A DNA stretch of 64,000 bases from Acetobacterium paludosum (GTDB taxonomy: Bacteria > Bacillota > Clostridia > Eubacteriales > Eubacteriaceae). Position numbers and translations under genes: made by a program. Numbering within the stretch: the first letter of the stretch is position 1; each line of letters opens with the position of its first letter. Shown here in pieces: positions 16,987 through 26,460 of the stretch. The notes below the pieces were generated by a model. It saw only the letters and a list, made by a program, of their open reading frames with translations, searched no databases and was not told where the DNA came from. The stretch lies in contig NZ_RXYA01000005.1 of assembly GCF_008086595.1 (NCBI RefSeq), positions 1 to 64,000 of the forward strand. The letters are read 5' to 3'.

Positions 16987-17716
16987 ATCTTACCTCACGT
17001 TTTCTTTATTCGATAACTATGAGTGTTATTTTATCACGATCACAAGCGGAAACAAATGAACTATTTATTTCAATGATGCTAATTATTTGTATAACCTTCT
17101 CATTTTTAATTAATTTTCCTTACTCACTTTTAAAAGTTCCTTTTTACTCACACTGCCGCGAATCAGAGAAAGCATCAGAGCAATCAGAGCGCAACTAGTA
17201 GATTATTTTGTACACTTTTTCCCCATTAGACAAAATATGTGATGCGCATTACACAAATCTGGCAAGATTCTCGAGTGCAATATATTGCTATTTTTTTTTC
17301 AACTATACAATCTTTTCAATTATGTTATACAACGTGGATTTAATTGATATTATTTTGATGTATGCAGCCTTTACTGATTGCCATTCTGAAAAAATTGTAG
17401 TAAACTTATATCAATTGCTATAAATAGTATCAGTAAAAAGGTTATTGCCGCTATGAACACCATGCTCTTCACAAACATGCTTCCTTATAAAAATCATTGA
17501 AATTTAGAATCCATATATCTCAACTTAAAGTATTATAATTTATTGATTGCTTTAAAGAACCTCCTTCATTGTGCTGTTCTGGTTTTTTATTCATCAAAGC
17601 TACTCATCTTTCGCTGTTTTTTCTCTTGTTTCTATCATATCAATTTCAGAGATTTTAACTTTCGCACTGACATTCGACGTAATTTCCCAATAATTTAAAG
17701 AAAGGAATAATTGATA
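16987..17716. other. AT-rich intergenic region
   Basis: About 730 nt between the divergent mtnK and diguanylate cyclase genes. It shows no S-box or other riboswitch I recognise. The only coding candidate is a 35-aa hydrophobic peptide listed separately. Confidence 0.5.
17371..17478 (-). CDS. Possible single-membrane-span micropeptide (35 aa)
   Basis: The frame MFVKSMVFIAAITFLLILF then a polar tail ending FFQNGNQ would give one membrane helix. AAGGA lies only 3 nt before the ATG, and TATAAT occurs about 45 nt upstream without a good -35. Composition resembles small membrane peptides and type I toxins, but in AT-rich DNA such frames arise by chance. Confidence 0.25.
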   Translation of the reverse strand: MFVKSMVFIAAITFLLILFIAIDISLLQFFQNGNQ

Positions 17717-19105
17717 ATGAAAAGCTTTTATGACACAAATAGTCAAAATGAAATATTAGAACGGATTTTTTCTCTAACTCTTGGACTTCTATGCGTAACG
17801 AACTTAAATGGTCAGTTTCTAAAAGTGAACGCTGCCTGGAAAATGACCCTCGGTTATTCAATGAATGAACTTGCACATAAAAATTTGATCGATTTTGTAC
17901 ATCCAAATGATTTGGATGCTACACTTTTCGCCATAAAAGAGCTTATCAACCAGAATGATGTTCTCAATTTTACAAATCGATATCGTTCAAAAAAAGGCAC
18001 TTACTGCTACATCGAATGGGAACTCCACCGCTATGGCAATTTTCTCTATATTGCCGCAAGAGACATCGCTCAACCAAAAATATCTGAAGTATCAAACCAG
18101 GAATTCAAAAATAATATCGACGAGAAACAAGAGCAAAATCGAAATAGTCATGAATCAAATTTAAGCAAAAGACAACGAGTACTAATTGTAGATGATTCAC
18201 CGTTAAACACAAAAGTATTGGAGCAGTCTTTAAGTGGCGATTATGATGTTCTTATCGCACACAGCGGCATGAAAGCATTATCCATTGCCAATTCAACTGA
18301 ACCGCCTGATATTATTCTTTTGGACATTGTCATGCCGGAAATGAATGGATATGAAGTATGCAAAAAACTCCATCTAAATCAAAGTACAAAAGAGCTTCCG
18401 ATCATTTTTCTTACATCGCTGAATCAAGCGGATAGTGAAGAATATGGATTAAAACTTGGTGCTATTGATTACATTACCAAGCCGTTTAGTATTGCAATTG
18501 TAAAAGCCAAAATAAAAAATCATTTGGCATTAAAGTATTATCAGGATGTTTTGAAAATAAATACAGATGTAGATCAATTGACCAACATTGCCAATCGCAG
18601 ACGATTTGATGAGATGTTATCCATCGAAATAAAAAAATCAAAACGGACCGGTAGTCATTTATCTTTGCTGATGATCGATATTGACCATTTCAAACTATAT
18701 AATGATACCTATGGTCATTTAGAAGGAGATGAATGCCTGCGTAAAGTTGCATTTATCTTAAAAAGCACATTGAAAAGGCCTGGAGATTTAGCTGCGCGCT
18801 GGGGCGGCGAAGAATTTACCTGTCTGCTTCCCGATACAGACAATAAGGGAGCCGCTAAAATCGCTGAATTATTGCGAATAGCCATAATGAATTTAAGAAT
18901 TCTCCATGTTTCCTCTCCGGTAAAAAAAGTCGTTACCATATCTATTGGTGCCGCCACGTCAAACCCTTCGGACGAAGCATCTTATGAAAACCTCCTAAAA
19001 CATGCTGATAATGCGCTATACAAAGCTAAGGCTTCAGGACGGAATCGAATAAGCATCGAACAGCTTTCTACCTATGCCCACCAATCCATAAAGGCCATTG
19101 GGTGA
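17717..19105 (+). CDS. PAS-receiver-GGDEF diguanylate cyclase
   Basis: The 462-aa protein has a PAS domain (about 10-115: GLLCVTNLNGQFLKVN, FVHPNDLD), a receiver domain (about 153-270: VLIVDDSP, phosphoacceptor Asp near 206 in LLDIVMP, conserved Lys in ITKPFS) and a GGDEF domain (about 295-455) with intact GGEEF near 362. RPGD five residues before GGEEF is a complete inhibitory I-site, so the enzyme should make cyclic di-GMP with product feedback. A histidine kinase partner is not adjacent. Start at the ATG after AAAGGA; three codons earlier is a TTG. Confidence 0.92.
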   Translation: MKSFYDTNSQNEILERIFSLTLGLLCVTNLNGQFLKVNAAWKMTLGYSMNELAHKNLIDFVHPNDLDATLFAIKELINQNDVLNFTNRYRSKKGTYCYIEWELHRYGNFLYIAARDIAQPKISEVSNQEFKNNIDEKQEQNRNSHESNLSKRQRVLIVDDSPLNTKVLEQSLSGDYDVLIAHSGMKALSIANSTEPPDIILLDIVMPEMNGYEVCKKLHLNQSTKELPIIFLTSLNQADSEEYGLKLGAIDYITKPFSIAIVKAKIKNHLALKYYQDVLKINTDVDQLTNIANRRRFDEMLSIEIKKSKRTGSHLSLLMIDIDHFKLYNDTYGHLEGDECLRKVAFILKSTLKRPGDLAARWGGEEFTCLLPDTDNKGAAKIAELLRIAIMNLRILHVSSPVKKVVTISIGAATSNPSDEASYENLLKHADNALYKAKASGRNRISIEQLSTYAHQSIKAIG

Positions 19106-19201
19106 AACCTAATCAATGTTGCACATTGTTTTTCAAAGTCTGTGCCGGCACAAAAATCACTTTTTTTTCTGTAGATATAAAAATATACTGTATTTTATAA
19201 T

Positions 19202-19248
19202 AAGCCCAACTACACAAATGATAAATTAGTGTAGTTGGGCTTTATTTT
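19202..19248 (+). terminator. Terminator after the diguanylate cyclase gene
   Basis: A perfect 14-bp stem AAGCCCAACTACAC (19202-19215 with 19229-19242) is followed by a T-rich tract. Confidence 0.85.
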
Positions 19249-19301
19249 TGGATTGATCTAACGAAAAATATTTATTTTTCTTTCTTAAGTTTTATTCTTT
19301 C

Positions 19302-19328
19302 TTAAGTTATATTCATACCTGACGATAA
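19302..19328 (+). promoter_or_regulatory. Likely sigma-D (flagellar sigma) promoter of the chemotaxis transducer
   Basis: TTAA-N15-GACGATAA closely fits the sigma-D/sigma-28 consensus TAAA-N15-GCCGATAA, with 7 of 8 bases in the -10 element. It lies about 150 nt before the transducer start. Chemotaxis receptor genes are usual sigma-D targets. Confidence 0.55.
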
Positions 19329-19475
19329 ATGTATAGATGTTGTGAATTAATTGATTAGCCTTAAAATATTTTAGGTGCTTAATATTTTTTTTAAATACAG
19401 AAAATTTATTTAAGCATCCTTTAAAAATCACTGTTAATTACGATTCAAGCAAATATTAAAACATGGAGGTTTTAT

Positions 19476-22232
19476 ATGCAATTGTTTTATAATATGAAAA
19501 TAAGAGCTAAACTGGTATTGGGTTTTGTTCTTGTAGCGCTTATATCAGGAATAGTAGGTATTGTTGGAATTGTGAACATTAACTCGTTAAACACTTCAGG
19601 CACTGAACTTTATGAAAACATGACAGTACCAATATCTGATGTTGGTGTAATATCAGCTTCTTTTCAGAGAATGCGTGTAAATGTCCGAGATATGATTCTT
19701 GAAGATAATCCTGAACAGATCAAGGTGGCGGCTGATAAAGTCGCTATCAGAAATGAAGAAATTGACACAGCCACCGCCGACTTTGAAAAATCAATTGATT
19801 CAGATGAAATGAGAACTGCCTATGATGAATTTATAGCTTCACGAAAAGCGGTTGCTGAACAATTTGAAGTAGTGAAAATATTAGCCACTCAAAATTTGGA
19901 TGATGAAGCAACTGCCCTTATGTCTGACAATGCTTCTTTTGAAAAAGCCTCAAACATTGAACAGGATGCCATTTCCAAGTTAGTACCAATGAAATTGGAA
20001 GCTGCTGGCGTAAAAGAAGCGTCCAATACAGCACAAGCAACTAGTTCAACAATTGTGATGATTATTATTACAATTATCGTTATTATCGGTGCAATTGGTT
20101 TAGGTCTATTCCTCAGTTCAATTATCAGCATTCCCCTTAAAAAAGCAGTTAATATGATTAAAGATATGAGCAAAGGGCATTTGGGAACCCGGCTAAATAT
20201 GAACACCAAGGACGAAATTGGTGAAATGGCAATTGCCATGGACAACTTTGCAGACGATCTTCAAACGATCACCATTGGAACCTTAGAACGGATATCCAAC
20301 GGCGATGTATCCAGTACTATAGAAATCACAGATGAACAGGATGAAATTAAACCAGCACTTAAAAAAACCATCGACAGCATCAGAGGGCTCGTTGCTGAAG
20401 CATCCATGCTTTCCCAAGCCGCTGTGAATGGTAATCTTGATACAAGAGGTAACGCATCGGTTTTCAATGGTGGATTTAAAGAAATTGTTGAAGGAGTTAA
20501 CAACACTCTGGATGCCTTAGTTGGTCCACTTAATACCACTGCTGATTATATTAACCGTATCGGGAAGGGTGAGATTCCACCAAAAGTCAACAAGATTTCC
20601 TACGGTGATTTCAACACCATAAAGAACAACATTAATGCCTGCATCGATGGGTTAGAAGCCCTTCAAGAAGGCAATCGCGTTCTCGGCAAGATGAGCTTAA
20701 ACGATTATTCTGAAAAGGTTGAAGGCTCATACCTCGGTATTTATGGTGAAATAGCTGATTCGATCAACAACGTTCATACCCGATTATGTCGTGTTGTGGA
20801 AATCTCAACCCATATTTCTGAAGGGGATATGCAAGATTTGGAAATTCTGAAAAATGTTGGAAAACGCAGCGAAAATGATCATCTTATTCCGAGTTTGGTA
20901 TTGATGATTGAAATGATTGTTATGCTGGTGGACGAAACCGATGAAATGGCTCGAATTGCGATTGAAGGCAACTTAAATAATCGAGGAGACCTTAGTCGAT
21001 TCTCAGGAGAATATTCGAAAGTCATCGATGGTTTTAACAATACTTTAGATGCAATCACTGCGCCCATTCAAGAAGCATCCTTTGTACTAAATGAATTATC
21101 CCAAGGTAATTTAAGCTCTTATATGAAAGGCAACTACCAGGGCCAAAATGGCAAAATTAAAGACGATATGAATAAAACCGTTGAGTTTCTCAAACGTTAT
21201 GTCAGCGAAATTACTGCGACTTTAGAAGCTCTGGGTCAAGGAAATATGGATCAGGACATAACGACTGAATATCTTGGTGATTTCTTAGCCATCAAGAATG
21301 CTTTAAATGATATCACCACAAACATGAGTCATACCATGAATGAGATAAATATCGCTGCCGGACAGGTTGAAATAGGTGCCCGACAAATCTCGGACGGCGG
21401 ACAGGCTTTGTCTCAGGGAACAACCGAGCAAGCTAGTGCTATCCAAGAATTAACCGCTTCTATTGATGAAATTGCCAACGAAACAAAGAAAAATGCCTTA
21501 AATGCCAATAAAGCTAATGAACTAACGGTTGATGTTCAATCAAATGCTGAAGTTGGCAATGACCAAATGAAAAAGATGATCACTGCTATGGATGAAATTA
21601 ACGAGTCATCCAACAATATTTCCAAAATTATTAAAGTCATCGATGATATTGCATTCCAAACCAATATTCTAGCCTTGAATGCAGCGGTAGAAGCTGCTCG
21701 GGCAGGACAGCATGGCAAAGGTTTTGCCGTAGTAGCTGAGGAGGTACGCACTCTTGCCGCACGAAGTGCGGAAGCAGCTAAGGAAACTACTGGTCTTATT
21801 GAAGGCTCAATCGGGAAAGTGGAAGTCGGAACAAAGATCGCTGATGACACAGCAGAAAGCTTAAAAGTAATTTTAAATAATGTTGGCATAGTTGCCGACT
21901 TAGTTGGAAATATTGCCCAGGCTTCCAACGACCAGGCTTCTGAAATTGCGCAAATCACCCAGGGCATTGAACAGGTTTCCCAGGTCGTTCAAACCAATTC
22001 AGCAACAGCTGAAGAAAGTGCCGCCGCCAGCGAAGAACTATCCGGTCAAGCTGAAATGCTTAAAGGAATGGTAGATGAATTTAAATTAAAAGAGCAAAAC
22101 AAAAAGCCTTTGAGTGGTTCATCTGTGTCACAGCCGTTTAAACCAATTGATAATCGTCCCTCTAAACTAATTAACAATCGTCCATCAGAACCAATTATCA
22201 TTTTGGATGATATGAATGCAGATAAATACTAA
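19476..22232 (+). CDS. Methyl-accepting chemotaxis protein with repeated HAMP-like units
   Basis: The 918-aa transducer has a first membrane helix at about 10-32, an extracytoplasmic four-helix-bundle-like sensor to about 185, a second helix at about 190-215, and a HAMP domain. A long cytoplasmic stretch (about 265-630) follows with recurring units of the type ...[17 protein letters not shown]...[12 protein letters not shown]. These look like tandem HAMP-type modules. The signalling tip is around residue 725-760 ([18 protein letters not shown]...AEEVRTLA). The C-terminus has a low-complexity linker with two RPS-containing repeats. AGG-rich ribosome site GGAGG 8 nt before the ATG. It should couple to CheA/CheW; the ligand is unknown. 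Confidence 0.93.
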   Translation: MQLFYNMKIRAKLVLGFVLVALISGIVGIVGIVNINSLNTSGTELYENMTVPISDVGVISASFQRMRVNVRDMILEDNPEQIKVAADKVAIRNEEIDTATADFEKSIDSDEMRTAYDEFIASRKAVAEQFEVVKILATQNLDDEATALMSDNASFEKASNIEQDAISKLVPMKLEAAGVKEASNTAQATSSTIVMIIITIIVIIGAIGLGLFLSSIISIPLKKAVNMIKDMSKGHLGTRLNMNTKDEIGEMAIAMDNFADDLQTITIGTLERISNGDVSSTIEITDEQDEIKPALKKTIDSIRGLVAEASMLSQAAVNGNLDTRGNASVFNGGFKEIVEGVNNTLDALVGPLNTTADYINRIGKGEIPPKVNKISYGDFNTIKNNINACIDGLEALQEGNRVLGKMSLNDYSEKVEGSYLGIYGEIADSINNVHTRLCRVVEISTHISEGDMQDLEILKNVGKRSENDHLIPSLVLMIEMIVMLVDETDEMARIAIEGNLNNRGDLSRFSGEYSKVIDGFNNTLDAITAPIQEASFVLNELSQGNLSSYMKGNYQGQNGKIKDDMNKTVEFLKRYVSEITATLEALGQGNMDQDITTEYLGDFLAIKNALNDITTNMSHTMNEINIAAGQVEIGARQISDGGQALSQGTTEQASAIQELTASIDEIANETKKNALNANKANELTVDVQSNAEVGNDQMKKMITAMDEINESSNNISKIIKVIDDIAFQTNILALNAAVEAARAGQHGKGFAVVAEEVRTLAARSAEAAKETTGLIEGSIGKVEVGTKIADDTAESLKVILNNVGIVADLVGNIAQASNDQASEIAQITQGIEQVSQVVQTNSATAEESAAASEELSGQAEMLKGMVDEFKLKEQNKKPLSGSSVSQPFKPIDNRPSKLINNRPSEPIIILDDMNADKY

Positions 22233-22308
22233 ATCCATCAACTCCTTAATAAAATGATATTCACTGCAAAAGTCACTTTCTTGATACAGCATTGAAATTC
22301 GAACCAAT

Positions 22309-22374
22309 AAGAACCCATTCTTTTTCATTGACATGCTTTGGCATAACAATGCATAAAGAATGGGTTCTTAATTT
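22309..22374 (+). terminator. Terminator after the chemotaxis transducer gene
   Basis: AAGAACCCATTCTTT and AAAGAATGGGTTCTT are exactly complementary (about 22309-22323 and 22355-22369) around a 31-nt loop and are followed by TTAATTT. Confidence 0.65.
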
Positions 22375-22402
22375 ATCTTGCAAGTTCTATTCAGTTCTCA
22401 AA

Positions 22403-22516
22403 TTATTTTTTTAAGAGTACATATATACATGAGTCAAAAATCTCGTCATGTTTACAAACACTCTTTTTTAAAACGCCTTCCAGTTTAAAACCCGCCTTTT
22501 CAAGCACAAAATCCAT
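22403..22516 (-). pseudogene. C-terminal fragment of a GNAT N-acetyltransferase
   Basis: The 37-residue frame MDFVLEKAGFKLEGVLKKS...DSCIYVLLKK is the usual end of RimJ/RimL-type acetyltransferases (VLEKAGF-EG-L-KS, then Y-LLK). The rest of the domain is missing: an in-frame TGA lies shortly upstream. By chance or recruitment AAGGAGG stands 7 nt before the ATG. I read it as a deletion remnant. Confidence 0.6.
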
Positions 22517-22601
22517 ACACAGCCTCCTTAATTTTTCTATCATTCTTCTCTGAAACACACATTTTAATTCAAGCAGCGATGCGCCTTGTCTTGATTAAAG
22601 A

Positions 22602-23456
22602 TTATTTCATTTTCGAGAGTTTAGGCGACTCTTTTATAAATGCGCCATCTTCCAAATCCGCAAATGCCTGTCTTAATTCTTCCTCAGTATTCATAACAAT
22701 GGGGCCACCCCAGGCAATCGATTCTTTTATTGGAGGTGCTGAGAACAGCACAAAGTGCAGAGCTTTTTCTGTTGCCCTTACTTTCACAAAATCACCATCA
22801 TCAAAAAGGATTGCTGATTTTTCATGATAGATCTCTTCTGCAACTTGCCCTTCTCCTTCAAGCAGAAAAACAAATACCGTTTCTCCCTTCGGTGTGGGAA
22901 TTCTAATTTCACATTTGGCCTCAACCGTTGCATCTAAGATCATGGCCTGGATATGATGCGATTTAACGCCCTTCGTTCCTTGAAATTCTCCAGACACAAT
23001 ACTCACACTGAACCCATCTCCTTGGACAATCGGAATATCTTCTTTTCGGATTTCAAAATATTTCGGTTCAGTCATTTTTTCCACTTGAGGGAGATTAAGC
23101 CACAATTGAAAACCCAGCATTTTTTTTGCAGGTTGAGGCATTTCCTGATGCATAATCCCACTTCCTGCCGTCATCCACTGTGAGCAGCCGGATTCAATAA
23201 CACCCTTATTCCCCAAGCTGTCTTCATGAATGATGCTGCCCTGTATCAAATAAGTCACGGTTTCAATCCCACGGTGAGGATGCATCGGAAATCCCTTGAT
23301 ATAATCCTCCGGGTTTTCAGAATCAAAAGAATCCAACATTAAAAACGGGTCAAAATCTTTTACATGGGGCCGGGATAATACTCGGCTTAAATGAACACCG
23401 GCACCATCGATTGCATCAGTCCCTCTAATTACCTGCGTAACCTTTCTTTCCTTCAT
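22602..23456 (-). CDS. Pirin family protein
   Basis: The 284-aa bicupin has the pirin signature GFPMHPHRGIETVTYLIQGSIIHEDSLG with the metal-binding His residues, SGIMHQE with a further His and Glu, and a C-terminal cupin ending WGGPIVMNTEEEL. Bacterial pirins bind a metal, and some oxidise quercetin-like flavonols or bind other enzymes. The role here is open. Start moved to the ATG preceded by AAGAAGG (MKERKV), since the more upstream ATG has no ribosome binding site. Monocistronic. Confidence 0.9.
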   Translation of the reverse strand: MKERKVTQVIRGTDAIDGAGVHLSRVLSRPHVKDFDPFLMLDSFDSENPEDYIKGFPMHPHRGIETVTYLIQGSIIHEDSLGNKGVIESGCSQWMTAGSGIMHQEMPQPAKKMLGFQLWLNLPQVEKMTEPKYFEIRKEDIPIVQGDGFSVSIVSGEFQGTKGVKSHHIQAMILDATVEAKCEIRIPTPKGETVFVFLLEGEGQVAEEIYHEKSAILFDDGDFVKVRATEKALHFVLFSAPPIKESIAWGGPIVMNTEEELRQAFADLEDGAFIKESPKLSKMK

Positions 23457-23703
23457 AGCAAAACCTTCTTTCTTAAATTTCATACAGATATTTCAATGTG
23501 ATTAATAGCTGAATTGTACCCTATTTGCATTATTTTTAACATAATGTTTCGTTTCTATCATTACGTTTTTCTTAATTGTTTCGCCTGTCTTTCTATTTTT
23601 TCTAAAGTTATATTAGCCCATGGCGATAATATAATCAGAGCATCGTTTAGTAAATCAAATGTAAAATTGAACCGTTCAAACAAAATAAGGAGGTTTATTC
23701 ATA

Positions 23704-23970
23704 ATGAAATACCTTGACGACATAAAAAAAAGTGCCAAGCAATTATTAAACTTCAAATCAAGCACCAGAAACGAAATCAAAGAGACAGCCCTGATCACGG
23801 AGTGCTTCTCTTACTACCTGCAAAGCATGGCCAACGAAAAAAAGGAACCTGTTTCCATTGCGAACATATCCGCTGATATTAATGTCAAATCTGACCAAAA
23901 CAAAAGTGAACTGCAAATTAAACAACCTGTTGAAACAATCAGAGGCCTTATACCAATAAAACAAATATAA
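23704..23970 (+). CDS. Uncharacterised small protein (88 aa)
   Basis: AAGGAGG stands 11 nt before the ATG. The protein is hydrophilic, with a helical N-terminal part (MKYLDDIKKSAKQLLNF...TECFSYYLQSM) and a polar tail ending IRGLIPIKQI. No cysteine pairs except one Cys, no membrane span, no recognised domain. It lies 106 nt upstream of the 199-aa gene in the same direction and may be co-expressed with it. Confidence 0.6.
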   Translation: MKYLDDIKKSAKQLLNFKSSTRNEIKETALITECFSYYLQSMANEKKEPVSIANISADINVKSDQNKSELQIKQPVETIRGLIPIKQI

Positions 23971-24003
23971 TTATCTCGATTACTCAAGTATTGCCGCAAT
24001 TAT

Positions 24004-24011
24004 GTCGATAT
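24004..24011 (+). promoter_or_regulatory. Possible sigma-D -10 element before the 199-aa gene
   Basis: GTCGATAT, with CAAG 15 nt upstream, resembles the sigma-D pattern TAAA-N15-GCCGATAT. The -35 match is only 2 of 4, so this is a weak call, of interest because a chemotaxis gene with a better match is nearby. Confidence 0.25.
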
Positions 24012-24076
24012 CTTTTATAACAAGAGTACCGTACGATATTTAAAAACAGAATCTCAATTTATTCAAGGAGGATATT

Positions 24077-24676
24077 ATGAATAGCAATTCAATTGATACC
24101 AGTAAACTGCTGACTCAGACAAATCAGACAAAAGGCATCACGCAAAATGCCGATGCAAAAAAAGCTGTGCAGGCTGTCGAAAAAGTCGCATCAGTGGACG
24201 CACGCACGGATACCGTCGAACTTGGCACAAACACAGAGACAGATATCGGAACCTACACAATCGATCAAAAAAAGCTAAGTGAAATCAAGGCAGATTTTTC
24301 TAAAAACACTGCCGCATTCAAAAAAATGGTTGCTGTAATGCTTGAAAAGCAGGGTTTAAAGGTTAATGATGCCATTAAATCTTTAAGTGAAGGTAAGGAT
24401 ATCTCCTTCACCGTGGATGCTGGCACGCAGGCATCCGCTCAGGAAGGGATTTCGGAAGATGGTTACTGGGGTGTCGATAAGACAGCTGAACGGATCGTTG
24501 ATTTTGCAAAAGCCGTATCCGGCGGAGATAAAAGCAAAATCGAGACATTGAAAAATGCCTTTATTGATGGTTACAATCAGGCCAAAAAATCTTTTGGCGG
24601 AGAACTTCCAGACATCTCTCAAAAAACCTATGACAAAGTCATGGAAGGTTTTGATAATTGGAACGAAGCAGAATAA
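24077..24676 (+). CDS. Conserved hypothetical protein (199 aa), possibly flagellum-associated
   Basis: The N-terminal third is Thr/Asn/Gln-rich and probably disordered (TSKLLTQTNQTKG), with a DTVELGTNTETD motif. The C-terminal half looks helical: EDGYWGVDKTAERIVDFAKAV then GGDKSKIETLKNAFIDGY, KKSFGGELPDIS and YDKVMEGFD. I recall similar C-terminal domains (DUF5610-like) in proteobacterial and clostridial hypothetical proteins, some near motility genes. No signal peptide. AAGGAGG 6 nt before the ATG. The motility link rests on memory and on a weak upstream sigma-D-like element. Confidence 0.6.
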   Translation: MNSNSIDTSKLLTQTNQTKGITQNADAKKAVQAVEKVASVDARTDTVELGTNTETDIGTYTIDQKKLSEIKADFSKNTAAFKKMVAVMLEKQGLKVNDAIKSLSEGKDISFTVDAGTQASAQEGISEDGYWGVDKTAERIVDFAKAVSGGDKSKIETLKNAFIDGYNQAKKSFGGELPDISQKTYDKVMEGFDNWNEAE

Positions 24677-24804
24677 ATGAATAACTTCGTGAGCTAATCC
24701 TTTCAAACAATAATCACAGTTATTACACTGACTTTTCGCAGAGCTCTCGTCCGATTTCGGATCAAATAACCTAACTGCATAAAGAATATGTCGTCACTAA
24801 ACTA

Positions 24805-25086
24805 TCATTGTTGCTCATAAATGTCTGCATATTCTTTATTTTTTGTGAGTATTTCATCTGCATAGGAACAGCGTGAAGTTATTTTTTTATGTTCTTCTCT
24901 TGCATAATCTACCATCTTTTCAACCAATATTTTCCCAATCCCCTGTTCCCTCAATTCTCTGGAAACATAAACATGCTCAATTACAATTTTATTCTCATTC
25001 TCAAGCGAAAAGTTTACCTGAGCTATTGGGTCGTCCTCATCCGCACCGATATAAAACTTATTCTTTCCTTCATGAATGGTTTCCAT
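24805..25086 (-). CDS. Short GNAT family N-acetyltransferase (YjdJ/COG2388 type)
   Basis: The 93-aa protein contains the core V-x-R-x-x-Q/G-x-G/A acetyl-CoA motif as VSRELREQGIGKILVEKMVDYA, preceded by KIVIEHVYV, and ends with a short region ITSRCSYADEILTKN-EYADIY. This is the minimal single-domain GNAT class. The substrate is unknown. The ATG at 25086 is preferred because GGGGGA precedes it. Confidence 0.8.
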   Translation of the reverse strand: METIHEGKNKFYIGADEDDPIAQVNFSLENENKIVIEHVYVSRELREQGIGKILVEKMVDYAREEHKKITSRCSYADEILTKNKEYADIYEQQ

Positions 25087-25221
25087 AATATCCCCCATTT
25101 TTTTATTGGCTTATTTTAAATATACTCAATATTTTTTCTACCCCTTTTTTCGTCAAACAAAACCTCTGATCGGCCTTCTTATAACTTGGTAGGAAATTAT
25201 TTCTCCCTTTATGGAAGATTT

Positions 25222-25746
25222 TCACTGTCTAGTACCATTTAAATATTTTTTCAATGCCTGGTCAAAGTGTTTTTTTGTTGTTTCATCAAAACATATCATT
25301 TCAACTAACTGAATTTTCGGATGATTTTCCCCATAGTTTAAGATGGCTGACACTGCAATTTCGGCCGCCTTTTCAATGGGAAAATGATATATACCGGTGC
25401 TGATAGAAGGAAACGCCACTTGTTTGCAGTGATATTCTTCAGCCAAAGTCAGACTATTTACATAGCAGCTTGCCAAAAGTTCGATCTCTTGGTGGTTTCC
25501 TCCCTGCCAAACCGGACCCACGGTATGGATCACATAATCTGCAGGCAAATTATAGCCCTTTGTTATCTTGGCCTTCCCTGTTTCACATCCACCCAGACTA
25601 CGGCATTCTGCAAGCAGTTCCGGCCCCGCAATACGATGAATGGCGCCATCCACGCCCCCTCCCCCTAAAAGAGAATTGTTTGCCGCATTTACGATCGCAT
25701 CTGCTTTTACTTTTGTAATATCGCCCAATTTAATTTCCAGTTTCAT
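25222..25746 (-). CDS. Macrodomain O-acetyl-ADP-ribose deacetylase (YmdB type)
   Basis: The 174-aa single macrodomain shows DITKVKADAIVNAANNSLLGGGGVDG with the catalytic Asn/Asp region, CETGKAKITKGYNLP, VIHTVGPVW and the phosphate loop PSISTGIYHFP. Such enzymes remove acetyl from O-acetyl-ADP-ribose or reverse mono-ADP-ribosylation on acidic residues. AAGGGTG precedes the ATG. It is a single gene. Confidence 0.92.
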   Translation of the reverse strand: MKLEIKLGDITKVKADAIVNAANNSLLGGGGVDGAIHRIAGPELLAECRSLGGCETGKAKITKGYNLPADYVIHTVGPVWQGGNHQEIELLASCYVNSLTLAEEYHCKQVAFPSISTGIYHFPIEKAAEIAVSAILNYGENHPKIQLVEMICFDETTKKHFDQALKKYLNGTRQ

Positions 25747-25877
25747 ACTTACACACCCTTGTTTAATATTAACTCACAAATAAAACTGCTCAACAAAAAC
25801 AATCTAATCGGGTTTAAGCGGCATCAGCAACAAGATCACATCGATTAATAACTTTTCACGATCTTGTTAATACTAAA

Positions 25878-26150
25878 TTAGATTAATTTGTTATGTCTCG
25901 GATTCTGGCTTACAATATCGATTGCTTTAGTCAACTCACTGGTAAGATCTGCCTTATATTGGGTTGTCATTTCATCAACTTTCGAATAAAGCAATCCTTC
26001 TTGCGTTACATAATAAGCAGGCTTTAGGTTGTTCAAAGCAATTGCTTTGATGTCTTCAATACATCTTTCACATTTACATATATCGGGATAATTAGCAATA
26101 AGATGGGGTAAAAAAGCATCGACAGTATTTTCCATGTAATTTTTTAACAT
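25878..26150 (-). CDS. ComFB family protein
   Basis: The 90-aa protein reads LKNYMENTVDAFLPHL then CKCERCIEDIKAIALNNLKPAYYVT and YSKVDEM, the ComFB pattern. ComFB proteins bind zinc through the Cys cluster. Cyanobacterial homologues have been shown to bind cyclic di-GMP. The start at 26150 is favoured by GGAGG 7 nt upstream; a longer in-frame start lacks this. Its presence with a GGDEF and an HD-GYP gene in the same window makes a cyclic-di-GMP role reasonable, but inferred. Confidence 0.85.
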   Translation of the reverse strand: MLKNYMENTVDAFLPHLIANYPDICKCERCIEDIKAIALNNLKPAYYVTQEGLLYSKVDEMTTQYKADLTSELTKAIDIVSQNPRHNKLI

Positions 26151-26460
26151 TTCTTTCCCTCCAATATTGATTTTTTTTGTTCCAAACAACCAAATTTCAC
26201 AGTTAACCGATTACTTTATTGATAATACAGATAAATGTTTTTTACAAAAATTCAGCTTTTTATTTAAAGTATACTCTTTATATTATTTATTTTCAATCAT
26301 TTTCATTCACATTACTAACGCAGTTTCTCGTATGCAATGTCCTTGAATGGCTGACAAACCTCACTCTGCTTTTGTTCTTAATTTTCTCTAGTCTGGGGAT
26401 AAATGGTGTTGCAATTATCTCCAGAACTTAGTTTTAAACTATATCTATAATTTGTAGCCA

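Noticed and set aside
16987-17200. S-box (SAM) riboswitch before mtnK
   Set aside because: I looked for the conserved GAGGTGGAGGGACTGG-like core and terminator and found neither.
17208-17423. 71-codon plus-strand frame in the mtnK-GGDEF spacer
   Set aside because: No ribosome site, AT-driven Phe/Tyr/Ile composition, no pattern recognised.
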